DNA of 64,000 bases, taken from Siphonodentalium dalli. Its lineage: Eukaryota > Mollusca > Scaphopoda > Gadilida > Siphonodentaliidae. This document shows, piece after piece, positions 22,166 through 33,490 of this stretch (within the stretch, counting starts at the first letter, position 1; each line of letters opens with the position of its first letter). A program made the translations under genes and the position numbers. The notes under the pieces were generated by a model. It did not search any database. It worked only from the letters and a program-made list of their open reading frames with translations, and was not told where the DNA came from. The stretch lies in NCBI GenBank assembly GCA_032622095.1, contig CP136066.1, forward strand, positions 62,528,609 to 62,592,608, given 5' to 3'.

Positions 22166-22402
22166 GTTATTAAGAGTGTACAAATAATTAAGGCGTTGTT
22201 ATTTTACCGCTGACATCACATGCTCTCTAGATATAACTGACTTCGTCCGAGGTCTTTCAAATGTGTGTTCAGGGGTCCAAACCTTAATTAATTAACAATA
22301 ATAACAATGTCAACAACAGCAATAATAATGTCAACAACAAGATCATCATAAAAACTCAAGTCTGAAATCATTTAATGGATTTTCTCAGGTTGAAAATAGG
22401 AT
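22166..22402. other. AT-rich spacer with AAT/CAA-rich runs
   Basis: Contains AATAATAACAATGTCAACAA-type simple sequence at ~22285-22345. Confidence 0.45.
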
Positions 22403-22436
22403 TTAAACGGACATGGCTCATTCGAAATTGTGTCCA
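22403..22436 (-). mobile_element. R1 end fragment
   Basis: TTAA, then ACGGACATGGCTCATTCGAA, identical to the R1 terminus at position 1, then diverges at once. Confidence 0.65.
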
Positions 22437-22444
22437 CGTAATTG

Positions 22445-22615
22445 GGAAGTAATTAGAACAGTACAATACTGCCACTCATCATCATGCATGGAGTTTTCAA
22501 GTCGCTTTAAACCCGGCGATGTCGAGTTTTCTATTACCACGAACCGAGAAGCACAAACGAACGAACACCATTTCGCCTATACCCATATCGTTGCCAATAC
22601 TACAACACCAATATT
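22445..22615 (+). repeat. Dispersed repeat, copy 1 (partner 23436-23592)
   Basis: Shares ATGCATGGAGT, ATGTCGAGTTTTCTAT, CCATTTCGCCTAT and ATCGTTGCCA with 23436-23592 in direct orientation. The intervening part carries an R1 element. Confidence 0.65.
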
Positions 22616-22693
22616 CAGGATTCAAAACTCAATTTACAACAACAACAATAACAGCAGCATAAGACTCTAGTTCACCGAAACAACGCCAGTTAA

Positions 22694-23127
22694 AGCCACA
22701 CGGCGGTTGGCGCTCCAAAATACACATAATATTATTATAAATTGTTCTCAGTATCGAAATAGGTCGATAAATATCTGATCTACCCTTTTATGAGCATTGG
22801 GTAACTCAAAAAGACGCATTGAAGTAATTAAAAATACAACTGTGAATACAGTGTTTGGGTCCCAAACACAAAGCAGCCATTAGCACGACATGGAACAGAA
22901 AAGAGGTTTCCGTGATAGTCTATTCCTGATATGGTAGCAATAAAGAGCGTTTGACTTACTTCTGGCGAAATGTTGAAAACGGCTGAAAAATTTCAGTGAC
23001 TTTGGCCAGAGTTATTCACAGTATATGAAGCCGTTATATCAATAGTTTGTTTATTTAGTGACCTATCGTATCCGTCGCTCCAAATTACGTAGAACAAAAT
23101 TTGGAGGTTCGAATGAGCTATGCCCGT
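22694..23127 (+). mobile_element. TTAA element R1, long copy
   Basis: 434 bp flanked by TTAA at 22690-22693 and 23128-23131, with the same ends as 15005-15315. The extra ~120 bp in the middle includes GATATGGTAGCAATAAAGAG, like part of element D, so either this copy holds an insertion or the 15-kb copy a deletion. Confidence 0.8.
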
Positions 23128-23131
23128 TTAA

Positions 23132-23435
23132 TGACTTTGCCCAAGTGCAAATAGTATTAAAACCAAATATGATGCATACACAACTAATCGTATGTTTATG
23201 CGTTTTGGTAAACAACTGTTGTGTTGCATGCGTACTCTTTATTAGAACAATTATTTATTGACTCATTCTGACCCTAGGACTATGACAGAGCCTCACAGAG
23301 GCGTAAGGAGTTTGCATGTTTCATTAGCGGTAAGCTGCAGTATAGAGTACATACTGCTTCAAGTCTTTATTTCCAGATATATAATGAGGGGGGCATACCT
23401 TATGACCCCCATTCAATTCCAAACAGTATATAGAG
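23132..23435. other. No recognisable feature
   Basis: Non-coding spacer. Confidence 0.4.
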
Positions 23436-23592
23436 ACCAGTTAATTACAACAGTACTACCACTCATCATGCATGGAGTGTTTAAGCCGCCTCAAACCCGC
23501 CCATGTCGAGTTTTCTATGACCGCGAACCTAGAGCCACTATCGAACGCACCCCATTTCGCCTATCCCCCAGTTCGATCGTTGCCAGTATATT
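23436..23592 (+). repeat. Dispersed repeat, copy 2 (partner 22445-22615)
   Basis: Direct-orientation partner of 22445-22615; the overlapping ORF at 23258-23620 is not conserved between the copies, so it is not a gene. Confidence 0.65.
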
Positions 23593-23915
23593 ATGCGGAC
23601 AATACCCTGGGCACGAATAATGCGCAGGCATGTTCGATCTAAGCCCGGGATAATACACTTCGAGGACTTGAGAACTTCTTGGTGAGCGGAGCATAAAATC
23701 AAATAATATGGGCAGATCAATGATTTATGGTTAACTGACGTAATATGGTAGGAATTATGTGACTTCGTCTCATGATGTTATGGTGCCCCAGCCAGGTAAG
23801 TAGATACACACCGCTTGTCAATAATTGGTCTCACGTACATGTGCTTTCTTTCACAGTAAATATTTAGACTATAGTTGCTCGACTATCGGACCAAGTAGTC
23901 TCCATGTTGAAAACT
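23593..23915. other. No recognisable feature
   Basis: Non-coding spacer. Confidence 0.4.
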
Positions 23916-23919
23916 TTAA

Positions 23920-24281
23920 CCCTTTACCCAACAAACCGGCCAAAACCGGCCAAATAAAGCTTCAACAGCCTAAAATATCTTCGGTCTGTCTCAATAGAAC
24001 CATACACATATGGATATCATTGGAACCGGCTCCTTGACCACATTGTGATGGTTACAGTTATGCCCTGTGCCAATGCATTCTCTTATATATGCGAGTCGAC
24101 CATAGGTCGCCTCGCATATATAAGAGAATGCATTGGCCTAAAAAAAATTACATTCTTTAACAATTTTATAATTTTTAATGTGTTAAGCCAATGCATTCTC
24201 TTATATATGCGAGGCGACCTATGGTCGACTCGCATATATAAGAGAATGCATTGGCACAGGGCCCTTCTGTTGGGTAAAGGG
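23920..24281 (+). mobile_element. PB-A MITE copy C
   Basis: 362 bp, TTAA flanks at 23916-23919 and 24282-24285, perfect ends CCCTTTACCCAACA / TGTTGGGTAAAGGG. Same orientation as copy A and nearly identical to it, with a shorter linker between the two palindromes. Confidence 0.9.
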
Positions 24282-24412
24282 TTAAACCAGGCATCAATAT
24301 TACAGTATTATGGACTCCCGGGTGCTGTTGCAGCTAACGCAACCTGACACAGAAATCTGTAACTGATGATAACCCTTTTTTAATATTTTGGCATTTTTTC
24401 AACTCGGTAACC

Positions 24413-25190
24413 GGACATTTCCCCACCGGACATTTACCCACTTTCAAAGGCGGACATTTCCCCACCCGGACATTTACCCACCGGACATTTCCCCACCCGG
24501 ACATTTACCCACCGGACCCAAGGGCGGGTGGGGAAATGTCCGGTGGGGAAATGTCCGGGATTCAACTCGATAACCGGACATTTCCCCACCGGACATTTAC
24601 CCACTTTCAAAAGCGGACATTTCCCCACCCGGACATTTACCCACCGGACATTTCCCCACCCGGACATTTACCCACCGGACATTTCCCCGCCCTGCTAATA
24701 AAATGCTTTATGCTAGATCCTTTATCGCAGACATCAAAGAATGTTATCAGCCGATGTAATGTTTTGACAAACATGAAAGCGTGTTTTGATAAACCCACTT
24801 TAAAAAGCGGACATTTCCCCACCCGGACATTTACCCACCGGACATTTCCCCACCCGGACATTTACCCACCGGACATTTCCCCACCCTGCTAATAAAATGC
24901 TTTATGCTAGATCCTTTATCGCAGACATCAAAGAATGTTTTCAGCCGATGTAATGTTTTGACAAACATGAAAGCGTGTTTTGATAAACCCACTTTCAAAA
25001 GCGGACATTTCCCCACCCGGACATTTACCCACCGGACATTTCCCCACCCGGACATTTACCCACCGGACATTTCCCCACCCTGCTAATAAAATGCTTTATG
25101 CTAGATCCTTTATCGCAGACATCAAAGAATGTTTTCAGCCGATGTAATGTTTTGACAAACATGAAAGCGTGTTTTGATAAACATGAAAGA
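24413..25190. repeat. Minisatellite of CCGGACATTTCCCCAC words, with a 194-bp higher unit
   Basis: Alternating CCGGACATTTCCCCACC and CGGACATTTACCCACC words form arrays. A non-motif segment starting TGCTAATAAAATGC appears at 24693, 24887 and 25081, giving a 194-bp unit repeated nearly perfectly. Short inverted stretches (GTGGGGAAATGTCCG at ~24530-24562) reverse the direction. ORFs such as 24536-24892 only reflect the repeat. Confidence 0.9.
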
Positions 25191-25324
25191 GTGTTTTGAG
25201 TCTTTTGACGATAGTTTGGGACATCAACGCAGTTGAAACAATGGTGTGACAATTATGATCATAGTATGATCACAGAGACTAACTCTCACATGCAAGGGGT
25301 GTGTCACAACTGATGACGAGGTAA

Positions 25325-25495
25325 GTTCCATTTTCCGAAGAACAGAAATAAAGAGCGTTCATAATTAATTATCCAATAATATGTGTGCAAATTTCCATAA
25401 AGAGCATTTAATTTGATATTTTTTCTGAAGAACAGAAATAAAGAGCGTTCATCATTAATTATCCAATAATATATGTGCAAATTTCCATAAAGTCC
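25325..25495 (+). repeat. 93-bp direct duplication with AATAAAGAGCGTT
   Basis: GAAGAACAGAAATAAAGAGC and TTATCCAATAATAT.TGTGC occur at 25337-25397 and 25430-25490. The GAACAGAAATAAAGAGCG word resembles part of element D. Confidence 0.7.
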
Positions 25496-25655
25496 GGTGG
25501 GGAAATGTCCGCTTTGATATTATGGGGAAATGTCCGCTTTGATATTGAGTAAGTGGGGAAATGTCCGGTGGGTAAATGTCCGGGTGGGTAAATGTCCGCT
25601 TTACCATTTCAAGGGCGGGTGGGGAAATGTCCGGTGGGGAAATGTCCGGGATTCT
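25496..25655. repeat. Inverted block of the GGGGAAATGTCCG minisatellite
   Basis: The same words as at 24.4-25.2 kb but on the opposite strand, so the whole 24.4-25.65 kb region has an inverted-repeat outline. Confidence 0.85.
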
Positions 25656-25689
25656 TTCAACTCATTGATAGTCAATTTAAAAACAAAAA

Positions 25690-25970
25690 TTAATGATGGC
25701 GATGACGACGATGAGGATGGCGAGGACGACGACAATGATGACAATGATGATGACTGATGGTGGTGACGATGATGATGATGACAATGATGATGGGGCTGAT
25801 GGTGGTGATAATTATGACGATGATAACGACGAAGAAGACGACAATGATTATTATGAGGATGACGACGAAGATGACTATAATGATGATCACGATGATGACA
25901 TTGGGCACTTAATGACCACTACCATCAAACTCAACGGCCATACTAATATTGTGTACATAGCTCTGTGTAT
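25690..25970 (+). repeat. (GAT/GAC)n tract plus single arm of fold-back N
   Basis: Imperfect GAT/GAC/GAG trinucleotide runs lead into AACTCAACGGCCATACTAAT and TGTGTACATAGCTCTGTGTAT. This matches the outer end of the right arm of the fold-back at 52895-55595. The Asp-rich reading frames are simple-sequence artefacts. Confidence 0.75.
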
Positions 25971-26293
25971 AGGTTTGCACTTTGTATTCCATAACAATTA
26001 TGATTGAGTGAAGTACTATAAAGCACTTCAACCAACAACGAGTGACTGTGACACAGACGGCTCCAGTTTCATCTCCGTGTTGGGAAGCCGAATGAGTGAT
26101 GTGCTGGAATATATCGCACAGCCACAATCATTTCGATTTTATTGGGTCCGGAGGTCTCCAAGAAGTCACTCTCGTCTAACGTAATCCCAGGCTTGAAACG
26201 AACTCATTAACCGGTACAGCAAATGCTATTCCCACGAGAACGCGCTCGAGACAAAGAAGTGTCAGTCAACGCGAGAAGATCTGAAGATACAGA
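25971..26293. other. No recognisable feature
   Basis: Non-coding spacer. Confidence 0.4.
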
Positions 26294-26418
26294 GGTATCA
26301 CAGATGAAAAAGGATCCAGCCCAATTGTTCTAAACGCCCAGGACAGCTGCCTCGATCCTTGTTTCGGCAAGAAACTCACTTTCTCACTGAAACCACCACA
26401 CACATACAACCAAAACAA
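26294..26418 (+). repeat. Dispersed repeat P, copy 1
   Basis: Shares CACAGATGAAA, CAATTGTTCTAA, GGACAGCTG and CACTGAAACC.CCACAC with 29083-29207, direct orientation. Confidence 0.65.
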
Positions 26419-26449
26419 AGCCGAGAGAAAGCAGCTAGGTAAAGCTTGG

Positions 26450-26495
26450 AGGGTTTTCGCAAAATTTCAGGAAGCTCCCGTCATTAAAGAGATAA
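26450..26495 (-). mobile_element. Orphan PB-B terminus
   Basis: TTTTCGCAAAATTTCAGGAA, then GCTCCCGTCATTAA, is the reverse complement of the PB-B left end; the rest of the element is missing. Confidence 0.6.
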
Positions 26496-26658
26496 TAGTA
26501 CATATACGGTGCAAAAACACATGTAAGTTGACCGGAGTTTAGTGGTGATCTGATTATGTGCGGAGACTAATTTGGTTATCGACACCGCGAACGAAAACCT
26601 ATCGCACGTAGCCACATTCCTGTGTGATGCTCACGCACGACGCCCACGATTGGCCCAA

Positions 26659-27125
26659 TGTTTACTGTGCCAATGCATCTTCTTATAAATGAGAGTCGAC
26701 CATAGGTCGCCTCAAATAAATAAGAAAATGCATTGGCCTAACAACTTTTATATTATTTTTTATAATTGTTTAAAATGTAAGAAAAAATAAAAAATGATAA
26801 AAATTGATAAAGAATGTAAGAACAAAATTATAAAAATTAATAATATTGTTAAAGAATGTATGATAAAAAATGATAAAAATGATAAAATTGTTAAAGAATA
26901 TAAGAACAAATGATAAATAAATTTGTTATAGAATGTAAGAACGATAAAAATGATAAAAATTGTTAAAGAATGTAAGAAAAATTGATAAAAATTGTTATAG
27001 AATGTCAGAAAAAATAATATAAAAAAATTACAATTTTTTTTAAAGAATGTAAGAAAATTTATAAAAAATGGTAAATCATTGTTAGTCAATGCATTCTCTT
27101 ATATGTGTGAGGCCACCTATGAATG
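26659..27125 (+). mobile_element. Diverged palindrome-bearing MITE core
   Basis: Begins ACTGTGCCAATGCATCTTC, has one degraded palindrome (GAGTCGACCATAGGTCGCCT), a long AT-rich linker of repeated GTTAAAGAATGTAAGAA words (~26770-27080), then half of a second palindrome ending at GGCCACCTATG. Outer ends of PB-A or PB-B are not present. The linker is an expanded tandem version of the one in PB-A. Confidence 0.7.
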
Positions 27126-27359
27126 CGATAGCACATGGTCTTTACTATTCCACATATAGTAACTCGAACTTTCAAACTGTTGAACATTCGAACACAATAG
27201 GCCAAAAAGTTGAAAACAGATAGTGTGCGTCGTACAGACTGTGGCTTTGTGGCGATATGTCTCCGTTCGATGGGAGTGTCCTATCAACAGACTCTCCACA
27301 GAAAATTAAACCATTACTTAACTCCGGGACTCCGCGTGAACGTAATTTATTTGCATCAC
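27126..27359. other. No recognisable feature
   Basis: Non-coding spacer. Confidence 0.4.
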
Positions 27360-27600
27360 TGACGATTAACCCGTGCTGTACTAAATACTCATTGAACAGT
27401 AGTTCCCATAGAAAATGTTTTGAAAACAAGTTCAACAAACGATTTAACTTATTATCTGAACATTTCCCTCCATTGAATATGAATCGTGCTGTACTTGTAT
27501 TATCGTTTCGTCTGTCGTATGCTCAAATTTCCTCAACATACCTCCAGAAAAAGAATAGATGATTCAAATATATACTTTTATAACTACATTGGGGAATCCA
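27360..27600 (-). repeat. Family C element
   Basis: Contains TACTAAATACTCATTGAACA, TTCAACAAACGATTTAACTT, TCTGAACATTTCCC, ATTGAATATGAATCGTGCTG and ATATACTTTTATAAC. In reverse order this matches 34150-34370. Non-coding, moderately diverged. Confidence 0.7.
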
Positions 27601-28351
27601 TTTAGCATTGAAAGCGATAAAATTTCCAGCTAATGACTCTAGCTTCCAAACTTTCGAAAAATTCCTCCATAACATGCCCATAAAGTTGCACTTTTCCCGA
27701 CTGATGGCGATTTCAGTCTAAACTTCAATTGAAAGTAGTGTGAGGTAAATGGACACATAGATATGTATAAGTCCTTTAGTGGGTCGTGAATAAAATACAA
27801 GTGGGGTATACAAATGTGACAGACCGATGACCCTAGTATTAGAGTAGTCGAGCCTCTACATATTAGAGGCTCGGAAGTGGAATAGGACAAGCATGATATA
27901 TTGGTTAATTTTTTTTACTTATATACCATTTGGGTGAATATATAATAAGGTGTTTGGTAATACACACCGGGATTGGTCCCGCAGTTATTGTCATTTCCTA
28001 TGACCATATTTGGGAGCCGTCTTCATTGTGTGTAGGTCTTGGCTGGGGGTAAGATGTGTGAGGTTTCCTCGAAGAGCCGAACACGGATATTTGAGTTTGG
28101 GTTCTACCTATATGAACAGTGATCTAATAGTGTCATAGTCATATGTCATATGTCCTTGAATTGAGTTATGGGAATATAATGGGACATGGGTAGTTATGTC
28201 ACAGTAGACAGATATTCGCATAAAGGTCAACAAAATACTGATCGCTAAATTAACACTACCAGAAACAGTCTTAATAATTTGAATTGGTTCATCAAACGTT
28301 ATTTCCAAGAGAAAGGTTTCGAGACAACGAAGGCCAGCCAACATGTGAAGT
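27601..28351. other. Spacer with a small palindrome
   Basis: GAGCCTCTACATATTAGAGG, then CTC, at ~27850 is a short palindrome. No gene recognised. Confidence 0.4.
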
Positions 28352-28693
28352 TATAGGAATCACTGAACTAAATGGTTTCCCATAGGCGACAGTAGGAAAT
28401 CGGAAAAGTAATATTATTCACTGTAGGATACGCAACTCATATAGCAATAGACATGGACAAAAACTATAATGCCGACAGTCCGAATTGTAGGTGTGTCACA
28501 GGCATACGAAAGTGGCATGCACTTCTTTCTTTTCTGTCCATTATATGACGAACAGAGACATATACCTTACTGTAAACTTGACAAACATAATTTCCGAAAA
28601 AACAAATAATTACTTCGCATTGTTCACTCTAACATAGCTGCGACAACACGCTATAGGAATCACTGAACTAAATGGTTTCCCATAGGCGACAGT
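28352..28693 (+). repeat. Pair of identical 42-bp direct repeats
   Basis: The 42 bases 28352-28393 are repeated exactly at 28652-28693 (offset 300), starting TATAGGAATCACTGAAC and ending CATAGGCGACAGT. They bracket a LINE coding fragment. Confidence 0.9.
28420..28640 (+). pseudogene. Third LINE remnant, C-terminal fragment
   Basis: Translation with frame changes gives RIRNSYSNRHGQ, NYNADSPNCRC and HFFLFCPLYDEQR. These correspond to the CxC..H..C knuckle and flanking region at the C-terminus of many LINE ORF2 proteins. At least two frameshifts separate these pieces. The copy starts and ends inside coding sequence, with no 3' UTR, and is a different family from the two larger remnants. Confidence 0.75.
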
Positions 28694-29082
28694 GTTAACG
28701 TTTCGGCCAAATTCACTGAACTGAAGCCTGCAGGCCATACCAGTGATGTTTACCCAGCTAGATTGACACCAGTTGATCACGAAAATGCAAGAAAATTCAT
28801 AGGTCATGTGTTTACTTTTTAAAATAAGTCACCAAGTGTACGACAGGGCTATACCACATCCAAATTTGATCTGGAAAAACCCAGATAGTTAAATAAATTT
28901 CCCGTTCACAAAAATCTATTCCCCCATTAATTCACGAATTACAAATCAAATAAAAGCGATGCCATCCTTTAATAACGTGTCGCATGTATCAGGTGAAGGT
29001 CATTCTTCAGTTACCTTCACCTTACCTTCCACTGTGTACTCGCTCACCGACTCTGGAACACATTTAGCTCCCTGATTCCTAT
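28694..29082. other. No recognisable feature
   Basis: Non-coding. CAGTTACCTTCACCTTACCT near 29008 is simple sequence. Confidence 0.4.
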
Positions 29083-29207
29083 AGAAGTACCACAGATGAA
29101 AGAGATCCGGTTCAATTGTTCTAACCGTCGGGGACAGCTGTCGCGATCAATGTGTCGACTGGAAATTGACAATCCCACTGAAACCGCCACACACCAGCCA
29201 AAACAAC
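29083..29207 (+). repeat. Dispersed repeat P, copy 2
   Basis: Direct-orientation partner of 26294-26418. Confidence 0.65.
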
Positions 29208-29270
29208 CACATAACTAAGACAAAACGATCGGTGACCAGATAAGGTAGCCATCACATCCGTCATGGTTAA

Positions 29271-29800
29271 CCCTTCCATGATTGGAGCTTCCTGACATTG
29301 TGCGAAAACCCTGTGCCAATGCATTCTCTTATATATGCGAGTCGACCATAAGTGGACTCGCATAAAAAACGGAATGCATTGGCCTAACAATTTTTTTTTA
29401 TAAATTTTTCTTACATTCTTTAACAATTTTCATCATTTTGTATAATTTTTTCTTTCATTCTTTAACAATTTGTATCATTTTTTATCATTTTTCTTACATT
29501 CTATAAGAATTTTTATCATTTTGTCTTATATTCGTTAACAATTTTATTATTTTTATCATTTCTTCTTGCATTCTTTAACAATTATCTAATTTTTTAATCA
29601 TGTTTTCTTACATTCTTTATCAATTTTTATCATTTTTTCTTACATTCTTTAAAAAATTTTTTTCATTTTTTTCATTTTTCTTACATTTTTTTTAAAATTA
29701 TAAAAAATAATGTAAAATTTATTAGGCCAATGCATTCTCTTAAATATGCGAGGCGACCTATGGTCGACTCGCAAATAAAAAATGCATAGGAACAGTTTTG
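29271..29800 (+). mobile_element. Hybrid PB-B/palindrome MITE, right end lost
   Basis: TTAA (29267-29270), then the PB-B end CCCTTCCATGA and ..CTTCCTGA, then CCCTGTGCCAATGCATTCTC with a palindrome centre of the PB-A type (GTCGACCATAAGTGGACTCG). A ~330-bp T-rich linker of TTCTTACATTCTTTAACA words follows, and a second palindrome half at ~29725-29795. No right terminus is found. Confidence 0.75.
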
Positions 29801-31198
29801 CGAGTGTGCGATATTGTCATATATCTGTTATTATCAAAGAACGAACCGGTTTTTTTGGCTTTGATGAGAATTAATTTCTACTGTTCCCAGCTTCGAAAGT
29901 ATATATATTTGATCCAGGAAACGCAACAAACTCTAGTTATTATATACTTGCATTGGATATGTCCATTGAAACGCGTATTCACACACCATGCAGATTGAGG
30001 CAATCCGTGAGTATAGTTGTATGACTTCTAATGATACGATTATAATGTACATAGCGTGAAGAGTGTACGATAAGCAAAACACTCAACAACAAAAATCAAT
30101 GTTGTCCTTGACCGCTGCTAAACAGATTGTCGTCTGCGAATTTATTTCCAGAGACATAAGAGCACGGAGGTCAATATCCAGCCTGTATATATGTCAGTAG
30201 CATCTCAGTACATAGTCAAGTCATGTGTATTATATACAGACGTATCACACATTGTCAAGATACTTATAACACATTGTCCAGAAAAGACGGGACGTATTGG
30301 GCTAAATAATTGGACACCGCGCATGAGCCTATCGAACATACCATCGCCCCTTTGTTCGCGTGTGATAGCCCTGTGGTTAGCATCGCACTCAGACAAATTG
30401 TATGCCACAACCCCGACGGTCGCTTCACGACGCTCATTGACACTGAGAAATTCGTACGCAACGAAGTATTGACATTCTATCTAATAGAGCAAAAATGGAA
30501 CAAAAGAGACGCGACATTATACGATAGGAATCTCTTTGAGGGTTGACTAGCCCCGGCCAGCCCGGCATTGCTACAGTTTCGTTTCGTTTCGTACGGATTC
30601 CTCTAAATGGATCGTCGGCGTCGAGTGACGTCAAGTGTGGCTTCTTTACTTGAATCGAAACGTTAACAAGACTGTACCGGATTCTAAATATCAAGGAAAC
30701 ATACCAACCTAATCTGAAGCCAATTAAAATCGCGAATCAAATCCAATTTGTACGGTTGTTATACGGAGTCGCCGTGTCTTTTATATGGGACGAAACATAG
30801 TTAAAGGTTATAATACAACAAATTGAATTTATTAGAGTGATTTCCCCTGGGACCCCCAAGCTAGGATCATCATAAAAAAAATCCTGGCAGCTGAATAGTC
30901 AATGATACATGGATGAAAAGTGCACGAACAAATGCACACACGTGTTTCCCGACGAGAAACATCAAATATAGCCACATGGTGAACGGTTACGGCTGTCAAA
31001 TAGGCGAATAATAATTATGGCAGCGGTTAATGTTTTTTTCTGTGTCATTTTGTCTCCATGTTAAGGGAAGTGTGACGTTTGTCAAAACTGCAGTGTGACG
31101 CAATACGTCGACAAGTACTTTGGGTACATTTCCGTGTGTCTAAAAGGACGTTCTTTCATTTTTAATACTCGTGCAGGGTCAACCCTTTCCTACAAATA
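29801..31198. other. Long stretch without recognised genes
   Basis: 30052-30091 carries a J-end fragment (GTACGATAAGCAAAACACTC). Overlapping ORFs at 30190-30700 on both strands show no family features. Nothing else seen. Confidence 0.4.
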
Positions 31199-33490
31199 CA
31201 GGCCAGCGTCATCACTGAGGCTTATGCAAATCATTTGGTATATTGTAACCCAAACGTATATCAATCTAATGAAACTACATCGGCTATTAGAAAAAGCAAA
31301 CGTGATTATGACACCAAGAATGAGAACACATTGAATAGCCCATCACATGACCAGTCTTCCTGGTGGAAAACCCTCCAAAAAATAGTATTTGCTACCAGTG
31401 ATAGATCAATACCCCACTTGAACACCAACGGCGACTTCCTGATCTCACCAACTGAAAAAGCAAATGCTTTCAATTCGTTCTTTTGTAAAATTTCATCAGT
31501 TGATGTCATCGGGAAACGCCTACCAGTCCTTGAACCGGATAACTCCATATCCACATTAAGCGATATAAAAATCACAGCCCCTGACATTTACAAAGCGTTA
31601 AAAAGTCTTAAAATATCTAAGTCAAGTGGGCCCGACGGAATAAGTCCGAGAGTTCTGAAAAGTTGTGCCTCCTCGCTCTGTGAACCTCTTGCATTCTATT
31701 TTAGAACATTTACCGAAAACAGTTACTACCCACACCAGTGGAAGCGTTCACATGTTACACCTATATTTAAGAGTGGTGATCCCGGTCTTATATCAAATTA
31801 TCGACCAATTTCTCTACTAAGCTGCGTCTCAAAGGTCTATGAAAAATGTATTTATAAATATCTATGGGAATTTCTTGATGAAAACAAACTCCTATCATTT
31901 TACCAAGCTGGTTTCATGCGCAACGATTCAACAGTTTTTCAACTTACCGAAATATATGACAATATATGTCGATCATTAGACGACGGAAAAGAGGTCCGGT
32001 GTATATTCTGTGACCGTGGCCTCTTGAACAAACTGACAAAAATTGGTATAAGAGGAAACTTGTATAACTTGATGAAATCGTATCTAGAATGTAGACAACA
32101 ACAGGTTGTCATAGACGGCACACGTTCGGAACGACAAGACGTAACAGCAGGTGTGCCGCAAGGATAAGTATTAGGCCCACATCTGTTTTTAATTCATATT
32201 AATGATATAACCGAAAATATACGGTGCAACATTCGTCTATTTGCTGATGACACTTCTCTATTTCTTACTATCGAAGACCCCACCATGGCCGCAAAACTAA
32301 TCAACGATGACCTCGAAACCCTCATGTGTTGGTCATCAGAATGGCTCGTAAAAGTCAATCCCCTGAAAACGGAATCTCTCTTAATAATCTCCAGGAAAGA
32401 AACACCAGTATATCATTCACATTTGACCATGGGAACCGCGACAATTGTTGAGGTTGACAGCCATAAACATCTGGGACTTACTTTCGACAACATGGGCTCT
32501 TGGGGTATCCACATCAGATCTATGCTTGACAAAGCATGGAGTCGAGTAAATCTAGTACCTAAACACAGATACAGGCTAAGCAGAGTAACGCTTGAAAAAA
32601 TACATTATACATTTATCCGACCAATACTGGAATATGCCTCCCCTGTTTGGGATAACTGCCCTGATTATCTTAGTGATGACATTGAAAAGGTTCAGTATGA
32701 AATGGCCCGAATAGTAACAGGTGCAACCATCAGTACGAATAACGCGTGCCTTTTGTCAGAAACTGGCTGGGAACTCCTCTCTTCACGCCGTAGAAAACAC
32801 AAGCTATGCCAATTTTTTTAAATGATACGAGGAACTGCTCCATCAATTTTAAGAAATTATGTACGACCAATTCAGGCAAATAATTCCAGATATAACTTCA
32901 GATTTGAACATATAAGACTACCCTCGATTATTAATTATGACTATTATATGGATTCTTTCTTACCATCTGCAATTACCGAATGGAACAAACTATCAGAAAC
33001 TACAAAGAGCAGCAGTACAATCGAAGACTTCAAAAAGGAACTGAAGAGTGACAATATACGTCCACCTGCCTATTTTTATCATAGTAAATGTCGTAAATCT
33101 CATATCCTCCATACCCGGTTAAGATTGAACTGCAGCCACCTAAGTGGTGACCTGACAGATAACCATGTAAAAATTTTCCCCTTCTGTCTATGTGGGGAAT
33201 TTGAGACAAGTTACCACTATCTCTTTGAATGTACATTTTATCAAGAGCCCAGAAGAGAACTATATGACTCCCTACCAAATGTTGCCTTATCTGAGAATAC
33301 ACTAATGCGGGGGTCAAGAGAGCTTAGTCTTCGCGAAAACAAACAAATATTCAATGCAGTACAGACATATATTATGAGAACAAATATTTCCATGATCTGT
33401 ATGGGTAACAAATTGCTTTGGATTCCGGCCGCGTTATGCGGCAGCACGATGTTCCCCATTATATATGTAGTACTAAATGTCTTCCGATAA
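31199..33490 (+). pseudogene. Non-LTR retrotransposon ORF2 remnant (reverse transcriptase)
   Basis: One reading frame can be followed from ~31199 to 33490 with only two in-frame stops, TAA at 32165 and TAA at 32819. RT landmarks in order: SGPDGISPRVLK, WKRSHVTPIFKSGD, NYRPISLLSCVSKVYEKCI, GVPQG before the first stop, then LGPHLFLIHINDI, and the catalytic FADDTSLF at ~32237. The stretch RCIFCD runs directly into RGLLNKLTKIGI, so roughly ten residues covering motif A (the first catalytic Asp) are missing in frame. After the palm come thumb-like HLGLTFD and YTFIRPILEYASPVWDN segments and a C-terminal CLC..YHYLFEC knuckle. The upstream endonuclease is absent (5' truncation). Clade is uncertain (Jockey/CR1-like layout). 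It cannot encode an active enzyme. Confidence 0.93.

Noticed and set aside
23258-23620. 120-codon ORF overlapping a duplicated segment
   Set aside because: The partner copy at 22445-22615 does not preserve the reading frame, so the ORF is not under coding constraint.
24413-25655. NF-kappaB-type sites in GGGGAAATGTCC repeats
   Set aside because: The word only partly fits the consensus and there is no evidence of regulation; calling it a binding site would be speculation.
25690-26007. Asp-rich, His-rich and Met-rich ORFs (also 52884-53265 and 55187-55720)
   Set aside because: They are translations of imperfect GAT/CAT trinucleotide runs, open in several frames on both strands, without initiation context or conserved flanks.
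30191-30694. Overlapping ORFs on both strands as a compact gene pair
   Set aside because: They overlap in several frames, show no family signature and lack promoter, splice or polyadenylation support.
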